A stretch of DNA of 43,738 nucleotides from Aestuariivirga sp. (GTDB taxonomy: Bacteria; Pseudomonadota; Alphaproteobacteria; Rhizobiales; Aestuariivirgaceae): NCBI RefSeq assembly GCF_020252405.1, contig NZ_JADCDA010000007.1, forward strand, positions 1 through 43,738, given 5' to 3'. Shown in pieces: positions 8,201 through 14,921 of this stretch (within the stretch, counting starts at the first letter, position 1; the number at the start of each line of letters is the position of its first letter). The notes beneath the pieces were generated by a model. It had not been told where the DNA came from and did not search any database. It saw nothing but the letters and a program-made list of their open reading frames with translations. Position numbers and translations under genes: made by a program.

Positions 8201-8318
8201 CCTGGCCAAGTTCGGCCGCTGGGCCTTTGCCGAATTCACAGCCGTCTACGAGATCGAGGCGGAGTTTGGAAGGTTGATGGCGGGTCTGGCACCGTTGGGA
8301 GTGGACCATGCACGCTGA
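5256..8318 (+). CDS. res: Type III-like restriction endonuclease subunit (Res), DEAH helicase plus PD-(D/E)XK nuclease
   Basis: A 1020-residue protein. ATG 5256 is supported by AAGGTG about 8 bp upstream. Superfamily 2 helicase motifs occur in order: Walker A ATGAGKT (176-182), DEAH (313-316), the SAT motif in DLSATPFF (about 372), and motif VI VVGRGLRR (646-653). A C-terminal nuclease centre follows, with Asp938 in PDFVV and Glu956-Ile-Lys958. This is the architecture of ATP-dependent type III restriction subunits, which translocate from or sense a methylation site and cut unmodified DNA. The partner methyltransferase is encoded 1 kb downstream. The order res before mod is unusual; classical type III loci run mod then res. 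The name BPTD_3080-family restriction endonuclease may apply, but I cannot verify it. Confidence 0.9.
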   Translation: MTEHFFEKPILNTPYAFPARHWEFDADGQPTNQIIETRRRSDLITPVPKPKKRRQNQKQGSLVLGGADDLSTGKQEYNPTPIINEIRTYVETWRNLPNSDQWLVTPETARLLKHWRHHQFEGIRPFFCQIEAVETAIWLVEVAPKLGARVAKFWAHIKGGNEQANPELLRLALKLATGAGKTTVMAMLIAWQTVNAVRHPNSRQFSRGFLIVAPGITIRDRLRVLIPNDPESYYKHREIVPPDMLADIDRAKIVITNYHAFKLRERMEVAKGTRTAIEGWRGEKLQTLETEGQMLQRVMPELMGMKNVVVLNDEAHHCYRERVKDATGETEEDLKGEEKDEAKENNEAARMWISGLEAVKRKLGLALVYDLSATPFFLRGSGYIEGTLFPWTMSDFSLMDAIECGIVKLPRVPVADNVPGGDTPKFRNLWDHIGKKLPKKGRGASGKSLDPLSLPAELLTALETLYGHYAKTFELWENEGIGVPPVFIVVCNNTSTSELIYKYVSGFHRENDDGSTTLENGRLALFRNYDDFGNRIARPNTILIDSAQLESGEALDKDFREMAADEIERFRREMIERTGDIHAGDAIDEATLLREVMNTVGKKGRLGEQIRCVVSVSMLTEGWDANTVTHILGVRAFGTQLLCEQVVGRGLRRQSYDLNDEGLFNVEYADVLGIPFDFAAKPVVSPPARPRETVRVHAVKPDRDSLEIVFPRVEGYRVELPDERLEATFGPDHVLNLTPQLVGPSVTKNQGIIGEGIDLTIAHLEDMRSSTILFHLAKHLLYNKYRDPGEEPKLHLFGQLKRITRQWLEGGYLKCTGGAYPAQLIYKEIADMAAERIKAAITLSLVGGNPVKAILDAYNPTGSTAYVNFTTSKETRWQTNGPPPKCHVNWVVCDSDWEAEFCRVAEAHPSVRAYVKNQNLGLEVPYLMGSRPRKYIPDFVVQVNDGKAEPLNLIVEIKGFRGEDAKEKANTMRSLWVPGVNNLAKFGRWAFAEFTAVYEIEAEFGRLMAGLAPLGVDHAR

Positions 8319-8376
8319 AGCGTCAAAGGCGATGTGATGAGCGAGGATGCAAAGGACCAGGCAGGCCAGAGCAAAA

Positions 8377-8407
8377 GGCTTGAGATCAGCCGCGCTGATC
8401 TCAAGCC
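8377..8407 (+). promoter_or_regulatory. Perfect 14-bp-arm hairpin in the res-NYN gap
   Basis: Arms GGCTTGAGATCAGC (8377-8390) and GCTGATCTCAAGCC (8394-8407) are perfectly complementary around a 3-base CGC loop. No T tract follows, so it is not a standard terminator. It could stabilise or process the res mRNA 3' end, act as a rho-dependent boundary, or be a protein-binding palindrome. Confidence 0.75.
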
Positions 8408-8444
8408 GAAGGCGATGGCCTGCCGCAGTGTCGAGAGAAATTCA

Positions 8445-8473
8445 TTGATTTTTAGCACTGCTAAAGGTATGCT
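8445..8473 (+). promoter_or_regulatory. Promoter with operator palindrome filling the spacer
   Basis: TTGATT (8445-8450), a 17 bp spacer, and TATGCT (8468-8473) form a plausible sigma70-type promoter about 90 bp before the NYN gene. The spacer contains the perfect palindrome TTTAGCACTGCTAAA (8451-8465). A protein bound there would cover the promoter, so transcription of the NYN, mod and HNH genes is likely repressible and separable from res. Promoter function is inferred. Confidence 0.55.
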
Positions 8474-8566
8474 CATGTTCATCCGCCCCTTGGCAGTACG
8501 CTGCGATCCTCGCGATCATGAACGCAGCCGACCCCTTGGGGCTTTTGCGCTTCTGGGGGCGGCAGC

Positions 8567-9301
8567 ATGACAAAGCTGGCTATCCTTATTGATGGGGGCT
8601 ACTTCCTCAAGCGATTGCCGACGGTTTTCCCGCACGCCGATATCCAAAATGCAGAGTCGGTTGCAGGCGCGATCCAGCGGTTGATCACCTCCTACCTCAA
8701 GCATCGCAATAAGATTGAAAGATTGCCGCACGAGCGTGCGTTGCTCTATCGATCATTCTATTATGATGCGAAGCCATATCTGGGAAAAGAGCATCTCCCA
8801 GTGTCAAAGCGGGCGGTTGACTATTCCCGCACGCCTGAAGCCGTCTTCCGGCTTGATCTTTTTGAAAAGCTCCGGCGCATGTCGCATATGGCCGTGCGGC
8901 TGGGTGAAGTGCGTCGCGAACGCGGATGGATCCTTCGCGAAGACGCTCAGAAGCGCCTTCTCAAGAACGAGATCAATGTCGCCGAATTGACCGACGAGGA
9001 TTTTACGACCGGTCTTCGACAAAAGGCAGTCGACATGCGGATTGGCACCGATATCGCGTCTGTCACCCTGAAGCGCCAGGTTGACACGATCGTGCTGGTG
9101 GCAGGCGACAGCGATTTTGTTCCGGCGTCGAAGCTCGCCCGGCGGGAAGGTGTGCGCGTCATCCTTGATCCCCTCTGGCGTAGTATTTCACCAGAGCTTT
9201 TTGAACATATTGACGGCTTGCGCAGCGGTTTCCCCAAGCCCGGAACACCCGCCGCGAACGCACAAGTGCCGGCGGACGATGATGAGGACGAAGCCACGTG
9301 A
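8567..9301 (+). CDS. NYN-domain (PIN-like) nuclease embedded in the restriction-modification operon
   Basis: A 244-residue protein of the LabA/DUF88 type. GGGGGCGG lies about 5 bp before ATG 8567. The NYN fold is marked by AILIDGGYFLK (Asp9), by QKAVDMRIGTDIAS with two further acidic positions, and by VAGDSDFVPA (Asp181, Asp183). These are the acidic residues that bind metal in PIN-like RNases. The C-terminus ends in an acidic tail (DDDEDEA). The gene overlaps mod by 4 bp (GTGA), so translation is coupled. The family cleaves RNA in characterised members. Its place between Res and Mod suggests a role in the same defence response, for instance RNA degradation after failed restriction; that is inference. 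Confidence 0.85.
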   Translation: MTKLAILIDGGYFLKRLPTVFPHADIQNAESVAGAIQRLITSYLKHRNKIERLPHERALLYRSFYYDAKPYLGKEHLPVSKRAVDYSRTPEAVFRLDLFEKLRRMSHMAVRLGEVRRERGWILREDAQKRLLKNEINVAELTDEDFTTGLRQKAVDMRIGTDIASVTLKRQVDTIVLVAGDSDFVPASKLARREGVRVILDPLWRSISPELFEHIDGLRSGFPKPGTPAANAQVPADDDEDEAT

Positions 9302-12204
9302 CCAAGAAACCCCTTTCCGTTGAAGCGCTGAAGCACGACGCGGCCACGCGCCGCAACATCCCGACGGCGGAATATGAAAGCGTGATGCGCGAGGAGGAGA
9401 AATCTCCGGTTCAGCTTAGCTACGAGCGCCGCATTCCATATGACGCGAATGGCCCAAGGGCCACGCGCGACCGCGATCTCGATCCGCAGCTCGTCTGGCG
9501 CGGCAAGGATGAGCAGGACTGGTCCGATCTGATCGTCGCAGCACCGCCCCTCTTCATTCAGGAGAAGGTGCACCCGAAGGTCATCATCGATGATCTGAAG
9601 CGCGAGGCGAAGAAGCGCGCTGACGAGGCCGCACCGCCACCAGCCGATCTCTTCGCCGATTTCAACGGGTTGAAGGACAAGGAAGCCGCGACCGAGTTCT
9701 ACCAGCACGACCAGCACTGGTCGAACCGGATGATCTCGGGCGACAGCCTTTCGGTGATGGCGAGCCTGGCCGAGCGCGAGTCCTTACGCGGTCAGGTGCA
9801 ATGCATCTATTTCGATCCGCCCTATGGCATCAAATTCAACTCGAATTTCCAGTGGAGCACGACATCGCGCGACGTGAAGGACGGCGCGAAGGACCAGATC
9901 ACGCGCGAACCTGAGCAGGTGCGCGCCTTCCGGGATACGTGGAAAGACGGTATCCACTCCTACCTCACGTATTTGCGCGATCGGCTAACCGTGGCGCGCG
10001 ATCTCTTGCATGAGAGCGGGAGCATATTCGTCCAGATCGGTGATGAAAACGTGCACCGGGTAAGAGCATTGTTGGATGAGGTGTTTGGCGATGAGAATTT
10101 CATCGGCTTGATCTGGTTTCGTAAGAAAACCATGCCTCTCGGAGCCACGTATCTTGAGAGAATGGGCGACTACATAGTTTGGTTTGGAAAAAACAAAGAA
10201 AAAACCAAATTCAGGCGGCTTTACAAGAGCATCGATATATCTGGCGATTTCCATTGGAATTGGCGACAGGTAGATAACATCACACGCACCAAATTCTCTA
10301 AAGCTGATCTAGCTGGAAATCCAGCAGGCGATCCGTTGAGGCTCGTTTCGATGTGGCCTCCTTCCTTCAGTGCGAAGGATGTCTATGATCTTCCCTACCA
10401 AGGGAAGAAATGGCCACCAGCGCCGGGACAATGTTATCCGTCGGGTACTGAAAAACTTGAACGCGTCGCAAAGGCGGGGCGGTTTGAGATCGAAGGGAAA
10501 TTTCTTCGATATGTTATGAAATTGTCGGACGATGATACGACAAAACTGAATTTGACTTGGACCGACACGGTTGGCGCTCGCGATCAGAGGTATGTAGTAG
10601 AGACGAACGAGTTTGTAGTTCAGTGGTGTCCTTTGCTCACAACTGATCCCGGTGACTTGGTTTTGGACCCCACCTGTGGATCTGGAACCAGCGCCTATGT
10701 TGCCGAACAATGGGGACGGCGCTGGATCACCATTGATACAAGTCGCGTGGCTGTCGCGCTGGCGCGGTCGCGTTTGATGGGCGCTCGATATCCTTACTAT
10801 CTGCTCGCTGACACTCCGGAAGGACAGCGCAAAGAAGGTGAAGTCACCCGAACTCCGCCGAAGACCACGCAAACTCGTGGCGATATTCGTCACGGTTTCG
10901 TCTACGAGCGCGTTCCGCACATCACTCTGAAAGACATCGCCAACAACAAAGAGATCGATACGATCTGGGAGACTTGGCAGGAAACCCTGGACCCCTTGCG
11001 GGCCAAACTTAACGCCACGCTCGGCAAAGCATGGGAAGAATGGGAAATCCCGCGAGAAGCTGCGGCAGGGTGGTCCACCGAGGCAAAATCAACTCATGTC
11101 AAATGGTGGGAAGCACGCATTGCCCGGCAAAAGGAGATCGACGCCTCGATCTCAGCCAAGGCAGAATCCGAATTTCTTTACGACAAGCCATATCCGGACA
11201 ATAGCCGCGTTCGCGTCGCGGGACCATTCACGGTCGAAAGCCTCTCGCCGCATCGCACGCTGGCGGTCGATTGGAACGATGAACTCGTCGATGTGCTCCA
11301 AGCCGCCAACGGCAAGCGCAAGGCGGCGGAGAAGGGCGATGCGGTCACCGACTTCGCGCACATGATCCTTGAAAACCTGAAAGCCGCTGGCGTGCAGCAA
11401 GCGCACAAGGAAGACCGGATCACCTTCACCGCGCTCACCGGCTGGCCGGGCCGCTTCATCTGCGCGGAAGGGCTCTTCACGGAGGGCGAGACTCCCGCCG
11501 CAGGCGGCAAGGGCGACCGCCCGCCGGCCGGTCAGGCCGCCCCCGCGGAGGCGTCGGCGCAGCCGATTGCCGCGAGCGCAAAAATGAAGCGCGCGGGCAT
11601 CTTCATCGGCCCGGAATTCGGGACCGTGTCCCGCCCCGATCTTGTCGCCGCCGCGCGCGAGGCGGGCGATGCGGGCTTCGACGTGTTGATCGCCTGCGCC
11701 TTCAACTATGATGCCCATTCCGCCGAGTTCGACAAGCTCGGCCGCGTGCCGGTGCTCAAAGCCCGCATGAACCCCGACCTGCACATGGGCGCCGACCTCA
11801 AGGCGACAGGTGCTGGCAATCTGTTCGTGATCTTCGGCGAGCCCGACATCAAGATCGAGGATGCGGGCGACGGCCTCATCCGCGTGAAGGTGTTCGGCGT
11901 CGATGTGTTCAAGCCGCAGACCGGCGAGGTGATTTCGGAGGGCACCGACGGCATCGCGCTGTGGATGCTCGACACCGACTACAACGAGGAGAGCTTTTTC
12001 GTCCGCCACGCCTATTTCCTCGGCGCGAACGATCCCTACAAGGCGCTGAAGACGACGCTGAAGGCGGAGATCGATCAGGAAGCCTGGGACAGCCTCCATT
12101 CCGACACCTCGCGCCCCTTCGCGAAACCGGCCTCGGGCCGCATCGCCGTGAAGGTCATCAATCACCTCGGCGACGAGGTGATGAAAGTGTTCGGGGTGGA
12201 GTGA
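9298..12204 (+). CDS. mod: Beta-class site-specific DNA methyltransferase (type III-like Mod)
   Basis: A 968-residue protein beginning at GTG 9298, which overlaps the NYN stop. Motif IV DPPY (173-176) precedes motif I DPTCGSGT (457-464), the order that defines the beta class (N6-adenine or N4-cytosine methylation). The target-recognition domain should lie between them, and that interval (roughly DNA 10050-10660) is far more AT-rich than the rest: 25/60 G+C at 10141-10200 and 21/60 at 10501-10560, against 42/60 at 9601-9660. The remaining C-terminal 500 residues (KEDRITFTALTGWPGRFI, GIFIGPEFGTV, ALWMLDTDYN) are the extension seen in long Mod proteins that pair with Res. It would methylate the host's sites and give Res its specificity. 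Confidence 0.9.
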   Translation: MTKKPLSVEALKHDAATRRNIPTAEYESVMREEEKSPVQLSYERRIPYDANGPRATRDRDLDPQLVWRGKDEQDWSDLIVAAPPLFIQEKVHPKVIIDDLKREAKKRADEAAPPPADLFADFNGLKDKEAATEFYQHDQHWSNRMISGDSLSVMASLAERESLRGQVQCIYFDPPYGIKFNSNFQWSTTSRDVKDGAKDQITREPEQVRAFRDTWKDGIHSYLTYLRDRLTVARDLLHESGSIFVQIGDENVHRVRALLDEVFGDENFIGLIWFRKKTMPLGATYLERMGDYIVWFGKNKEKTKFRRLYKSIDISGDFHWNWRQVDNITRTKFSKADLAGNPAGDPLRLVSMWPPSFSAKDVYDLPYQGKKWPPAPGQCYPSGTEKLERVAKAGRFEIEGKFLRYVMKLSDDDTTKLNLTWTDTVGARDQRYVVETNEFVVQWCPLLTTDPGDLVLDPTCGSGTSAYVAEQWGRRWITIDTSRVAVALARSRLMGARYPYYLLADTPEGQRKEGEVTRTPPKTTQTRGDIRHGFVYERVPHITLKDIANNKEIDTIWETWQETLDPLRAKLNATLGKAWEEWEIPREAAAGWSTEAKSTHVKWWEARIARQKEIDASISAKAESEFLYDKPYPDNSRVRVAGPFTVESLSPHRTLAVDWNDELVDVLQAANGKRKAAEKGDAVTDFAHMILENLKAAGVQQAHKEDRITFTALTGWPGRFICAEGLFTEGETPAAGGKGDRPPAGQAAPAEASAQPIAASAKMKRAGIFIGPEFGTVSRPDLVAAAREAGDAGFDVLIACAFNYDAHSAEFDKLGRVPVLKARMNPDLHMGADLKATGAGNLFVIFGEPDIKIEDAGDGLIRVKVFGVDVFKPQTGEVISEGTDGIALWMLDTDYNEESFFVRHAYFLGANDPYKALKTTLKAEIDQEAWDSLHSDTSRPFAKPASGRIAVKVINHLGDEVMKVFGVE

Positions 12205-13076
12205 TGAGAATTGGCGATCTGGTTCGGCACTACATCCCGTTCATCCTTGAATACTGCGAAAAGCATGATCATTCAGAGTTTTATCGGTTGTGTGATCGCG
12301 CCTATTCGACGGACACGCTGGATGTGAATTTTCCGTTCTGTAAGCCGGTTGCGGAAATTTCGGCATTGGAAAATCGGCGCTTTTGGTCACAGGTTTACGT
12401 CGTGAGCGGCATTTCCGTCCGTGTCATCAGCCAATGGTATGACCCGCCAATCAGCAAGAGCCGACCCAGTCTTGTCCAATATCAGGAGCGCTGCGGGATC
12501 GAGATGATCGACGCAGCCCGGGTTGTCGCGGGTGCTGAAAGTGCCGAGGATATGCCAGTCGAAAGGGCCCCGCGCGCCGCCCGCAGCCGGTTCAAGGGCA
12601 ACGCGATCGGCAATGCCCAGAATCCGCTGGTGCGGAACATCTTGAGCAATCTGGGCATGGAGAGTTTTGGACAAAATCATTGGCTGCAGGTGATCGACGC
12701 CTTTGGTGGATGCTGCGCCTATTGCGGGCAGGAGGGCGATGTGGTGATGGATCACGTGGTGCCTATCAACAAGCAGTCACTTGGCGAACATCGTCTCGGC
12801 AATATCGTCCCCTGCTGCCGTGCATGCAACGACCGCCTCGTATTCGACGGCAATTTCGGCTTCGATGTGGTCACGGACTTCTCGGCCGGCGTCGGCGAAG
12901 GCGACGTGCTTCAGCTCTCACTTGGAAGCGCCTGCGACAGCTATGCCGAGGTGATGGCGGTGGCGAGCCAGGTCAACGCGGATACGGTCTTCGATTTTGG
13001 CGGTCTTGGCAGTATCACTTTGCAGGGCGTGAGCATGGCGGCCCTCAACCCGGACGACTTCCTGTTTGCGGCGTAG
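12204..13076 (+). CDS. HNH endonuclease, last gene of the defence island
   Basis: A 290-residue protein starting at ATG 12204, sharing one base with the mod stop (TGATG). The N-terminal half (about 1-165) is unrecognised. The C-terminal half holds an HNH domain: Cys171-x2-Cys174, then VMDHVVPINKQ with Asp183-His184, and NIVPCCRACN with Cys205-x2-Cys208-Asn209. The four cysteines form the usual structural zinc site. HNH proteins cut or nick DNA. Coupling to mod suggests it acts with the restriction system, perhaps as a second effector or a modification-dependent nuclease. An alternative is an independent nuclease gene captured at the island edge. Confidence 0.85.
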   Translation: MRIGDLVRHYIPFILEYCEKHDHSEFYRLCDRAYSTDTLDVNFPFCKPVAEISALENRRFWSQVYVVSGISVRVISQWYDPPISKSRPSLVQYQERCGIEMIDAARVVAGAESAEDMPVERAPRAARSRFKGNAIGNAQNPLVRNILSNLGMESFGQNHWLQVIDAFGGCCAYCGQEGDVVMDHVVPINKQSLGEHRLGNIVPCCRACNDRLVFDGNFGFDVVTDFSAGVGEGDVLQLSLGSACDSYAEVMAVASQVNADTVFDFGGLGSITLQGVSMAALNPDDFLFAA

Positions 13077-13330
13077 AGGTCGCCCCCGTCGCTCTTGCCG
13101 GCTTCGACAAGGATGATGCGGCCGATTGTCTTCTGCTCCAGCGCATGTTCCGTTCAGGCGGAATCGCCTGGACAGAACATGCGTCGGGTCAACAGTTTGA
13201 GCATGATCTTGTCGCAAAAGCGGTTCCACTTTTGCGGATCATGCTCCAGCCGCCGTGCGGCAGCGGTTCCGGAGGAACCGCCGCCGATGATCAGGGCATC
13301 GCACTGTGCCGCCAGTGCCGGCGGGGGCGG
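13077..13330 (-). pseudogene. N-terminal fragment of a GMC-type FAD oxidoreductase, split by repeat copy 3
   Basis: On the minus strand the frame reads DALIIGGGSSGTAAARRLE up to the repeat and, in the same frame after it, LEQKTIGRIILVEAGKSD. Removing 108 bp (the distance between two copies of TGCTCCAGC, 13134-13142 and 13242-13250) joins them in frame. The first glycine to the glutamate of VEAG is then 25 residues, the spacing of the FAD-binding beta-alpha-beta unit in choline-dehydrogenase-like GMC enzymes. The repeat introduces a TGA. No start codon is visible, and the protein is lost beyond about 13077, where the HNH gene begins. This marks the right edge of the island. Confidence 0.6.
13141..13246 (-). 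repeat. Double-hairpin dispersed repeat, copy 3, with apparent 9 bp target duplication
   Basis: Same orientation as copy 2. Both hairpins are well kept: GCATGTTC/GAACATGC with TCAGGCG/CGCCTGG inside, then GAGCATGATC/GATCATGC with CGCAAAA/TTTTGCG. TGCTCCAGC occurs at both edges (13134-13142 and 13242-13250). Part of it (TGCTC) also resembles the element's own end in other copies, so the true duplication could be shorter. Confidence 0.85.
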
Positions 13331-13370
13331 GGCTCAGGCCTCTCCCGCGCCAGGCGATCGGTCCGTGCGG

Positions 13371-13784
13371 TCAGTTCCCGAAGACGCGGGCCGTCCATTT
13401 GTTGGCGATCGAGCCATTGGATTCATTGAAGCAGAGCCCGCGGTCCGGATAGCAGACCACGCTGGCCACCGGGCTGAAGGGCCTGGCATAGGCGGGGCGA
13501 TAGACCGGCTGCGGATAATAGACCGGATAGGGCTGCGCATAAGCATAGGGCGGCGGCGGGGGATAGGGCTGGTAGCGCGGCTGATAATCCCTGCGATTGC
13601 GGTTGGCGCTGTCGGCGATGGCGGCGCCGATGGCAAGCCCCGCGATGCCGCCGACGATGGCCGCGCCCGTGTTGCTGATTTTCTTGTCGGCGCGCGCGTC
13701 CGGGGCCGTGGCCGCCAGCAGGCTCACCGCGGCGGCTGCGGCGATAAGGCGTGAGGGGACGGCGGAGATAAGCGGATGAAACAA
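13371..13784 (-). CDS. Secreted glycine-zipper protein with Pro/Tyr-rich middle
   Basis: A 137-residue protein. The TTG start at 13784 is fixed by a perfect AGGAGG (13790-13795) 5 bp upstream. A signal peptide runs to about DARA-D (33). A glycine-zipper segment follows (NTGAAIVGGIAGLAIGAAIAD), typical of proteins that insert in or pack against the outer membrane, then a low-complexity Pro/Tyr-rich region (PPPPPYAYAQPYPVYYPQPV). The C-terminal part contains VVCYPDRGLCFNESNG, whose two cysteines could form a disulfide. Function unknown; an envelope location is inferred. Confidence 0.75.
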   Translation of the reverse strand: MFHPLISAVPSRLIAAAAAVSLLAATAPDARADKKISNTGAAIVGGIAGLAIGAAIADSANRNRRDYQPRYQPYPPPPPYAYAQPYPVYYPQPVYRPAYARPFSPVASVVCYPDRGLCFNESNGSIANKWTARVFGN

Positions 13785-13917
13785 GTTAGCCTCCTGTGCT
13801 GCTCGCGAAGATGACGTTCCGTTGCGGCCTGACCGCGACGGTAATGTGGCAGCGGCATGGAACGGGCCGCTTCGATTCTTGTTCTAAGGGATCGCCGATG
13901 AACCGCCGATGAATGGC

Positions 13918-14805
13918 TCAGGCGGCCTTTGACTTCGGCCGCACCGCATTGGCGTAGCTGTCCATCATGGTGCGGCTGATGTTGCCGGGCTTGAAGCTGT
14001 GGGGGCCGATTTCGGCGACCGGCGTCACCTCCGCCGCCGAGCCGACGATGAAGCATTCATTGAAGCTGGGAAGTTCTTCCGGCAGGATCCGGCGCTCGAT
14101 CACCTCGAGGCCCTGTTCCCTGGCGAGAGCGATCACCGTCTGGCGGGTGATGCCGTTGAGGAAGCAGTCGGCGATCGGCGTGTGTATGGCGCCGTCGCGG
14201 GTGAAGAAGATGTTGGCGCCGGTGCATTCGGCAACACGGCCCTGCCAGTCCAGCATCATGGCGTCGGCACAGCCCTTCTTCTCCGCCTTGTGCTTGGAGA
14301 TGGTGCAGATCATGTAAAGGCCCGCCGCCTTGGCATGAACCGGCGCACAGGCGGGGTCGGGCCGGCGGTAGTCCGCGATGTCGAGCCTGATGCCCTTCAT
14401 CTTGGTTTCGGGATCGAACATCGAGGGCCAGGCCCAGGTGGCGATCGCCACATGGATCCTGCTGTGCTGGGCGGCGACCGCCATCATCTCGGAGCCGCGC
14501 CAGGCCACGGGGCGGACGTACTGGTCGCCGCCGCCGTTGAGCGCCACCACCTTGTCCTTGGCCGCGTTCAGTTCCTCGACCGAATAGGGGATCTCGAAGT
14601 CCATGATCTCGGCGGATTTCCTGAAGCGGATCGAATGCTCCGCCGATTTGAAGATCGCGCCGTCATAGGCGCGCTCGCCCTCGAACACGGAGGAGCCGTA
14701 GTGCAGGCCGTGGGTCAGCACATGCACCCTGGCCTCTTTCCAGGGCACGATTTCGCCATTGAACCAAATCCAACCGTCGCGCTGGTCGAAGGGAATGGTT
14801 GCCAT
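13918..14805 (-). CDS. ilvE: Branched-chain amino-acid aminotransferase
   Basis: A 295-residue fold-type IV PLP aminotransferase. ATG 14805 follows AGGAG about 9 bp upstream; an upstream in-frame start lacks support. Landmarks are GLHYGSSVFEG near the N-terminus, the PLP lysine in HAKAAGLY (Lys159), MLDWQGRVAECTGANIFF and LNGITRQTV. It interconverts Leu, Ile and Val with their 2-oxo acids. D-amino-acid aminotransferase is a related alternative, but the ECTGANIFF and NGITR segments favour IlvE. It is divergent from the MarR gene, with a clear promoter and a structured leader. Confidence 0.93.
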   Translation of the reverse strand: MATIPFDQRDGWIWFNGEIVPWKEARVHVLTHGLHYGSSVFEGERAYDGAIFKSAEHSIRFRKSAEIMDFEIPYSVEELNAAKDKVVALNGGGDQYVRPVAWRGSEMMAVAAQHSRIHVAIATWAWPSMFDPETKMKGIRLDIADYRRPDPACAPVHAKAAGLYMICTISKHKAEKKGCADAMMLDWQGRVAECTGANIFFTRDGAIHTPIADCFLNGITRQTVIALAREQGLEVIERRILPEELPSFNECFIVGSAAEVTPVAEIGPHSFKPGNISRTMMDSYANAVRPKSKAA

Positions 14806-14830
14806 GCTGAGCCGCTCCTGTCCGGGGTAG

Positions 14831-14871
14831 AAGGGCGCCAAGGGGCTGATTTTTCAGCCTTTCGCGCCCTT
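14831..14871 (-). promoter_or_regulatory. Nested hairpin in the ilvE leader
   Basis: The ilvE 5' leader contains an outer 8 bp stem (AAGGGCGC/GCGCCCTT, 14831-14838 with 14864-14871) enclosing an inner 6 bp stem (GGCTGA/TCAGCC, 14844-14849 with 14854-14859) and a 4-base loop. It lies between the promoter and the ribosome binding site. There is no T run and no leader peptide rich in branched-chain codons, so classical attenuation is not shown. Confidence 0.55.
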
Positions 14872-14891
14872 TCTTAACTTTCGACTGGCAA

Positions 14892-14920
14892 AGCGTAGCG
14901 ATCCGGGGTAAATATGTCAA
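14892..14920 (-). promoter_or_regulatory. Promoter of ilvE
   Basis: On the minus strand, perfect TTGACA (14915-14920), 17 bp spacer, TACGCT (14892-14897). The -35 box ends 2 bp before the divergent MarR-type gene's ATG, so a regulator bound here could affect both genes. Confidence 0.65.
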
Positions 14921-14921
14921 T

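Larger units (their letters stand above)
8319..8566 (+). other. Regulatory gap between res and the NYN gene
   Basis: These 248 bp separate otherwise overlapping genes. They hold a strong hairpin (8377-8407) and a promoter with embedded palindrome (8445-8473). An open frame from ATG 8337 to 8570 (77 codons, AAAGG 7 bp upstream, ATGA overlap with the next gene) crosses all of this. Its product has no recognisable character, so I regard it as probably non-coding. Confidence 0.5.

Noticed and set aside
8337..8570. A 77-codon ORF between res and the NYN gene, coupled to the latter by ATGA
   Set aside because: It has a passable ribosome site, but the translation is featureless and the region is better explained by a hairpin and a promoter with operator. 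Ribosome profiling could reverse this.
8567..9301. NYN gene as the toxin of a toxin-antitoxin pair
   Set aside because: It is much longer than PIN/VapC toxins, and no antitoxin-like gene is convincing upstream; coupling to mod points to the restriction operon.
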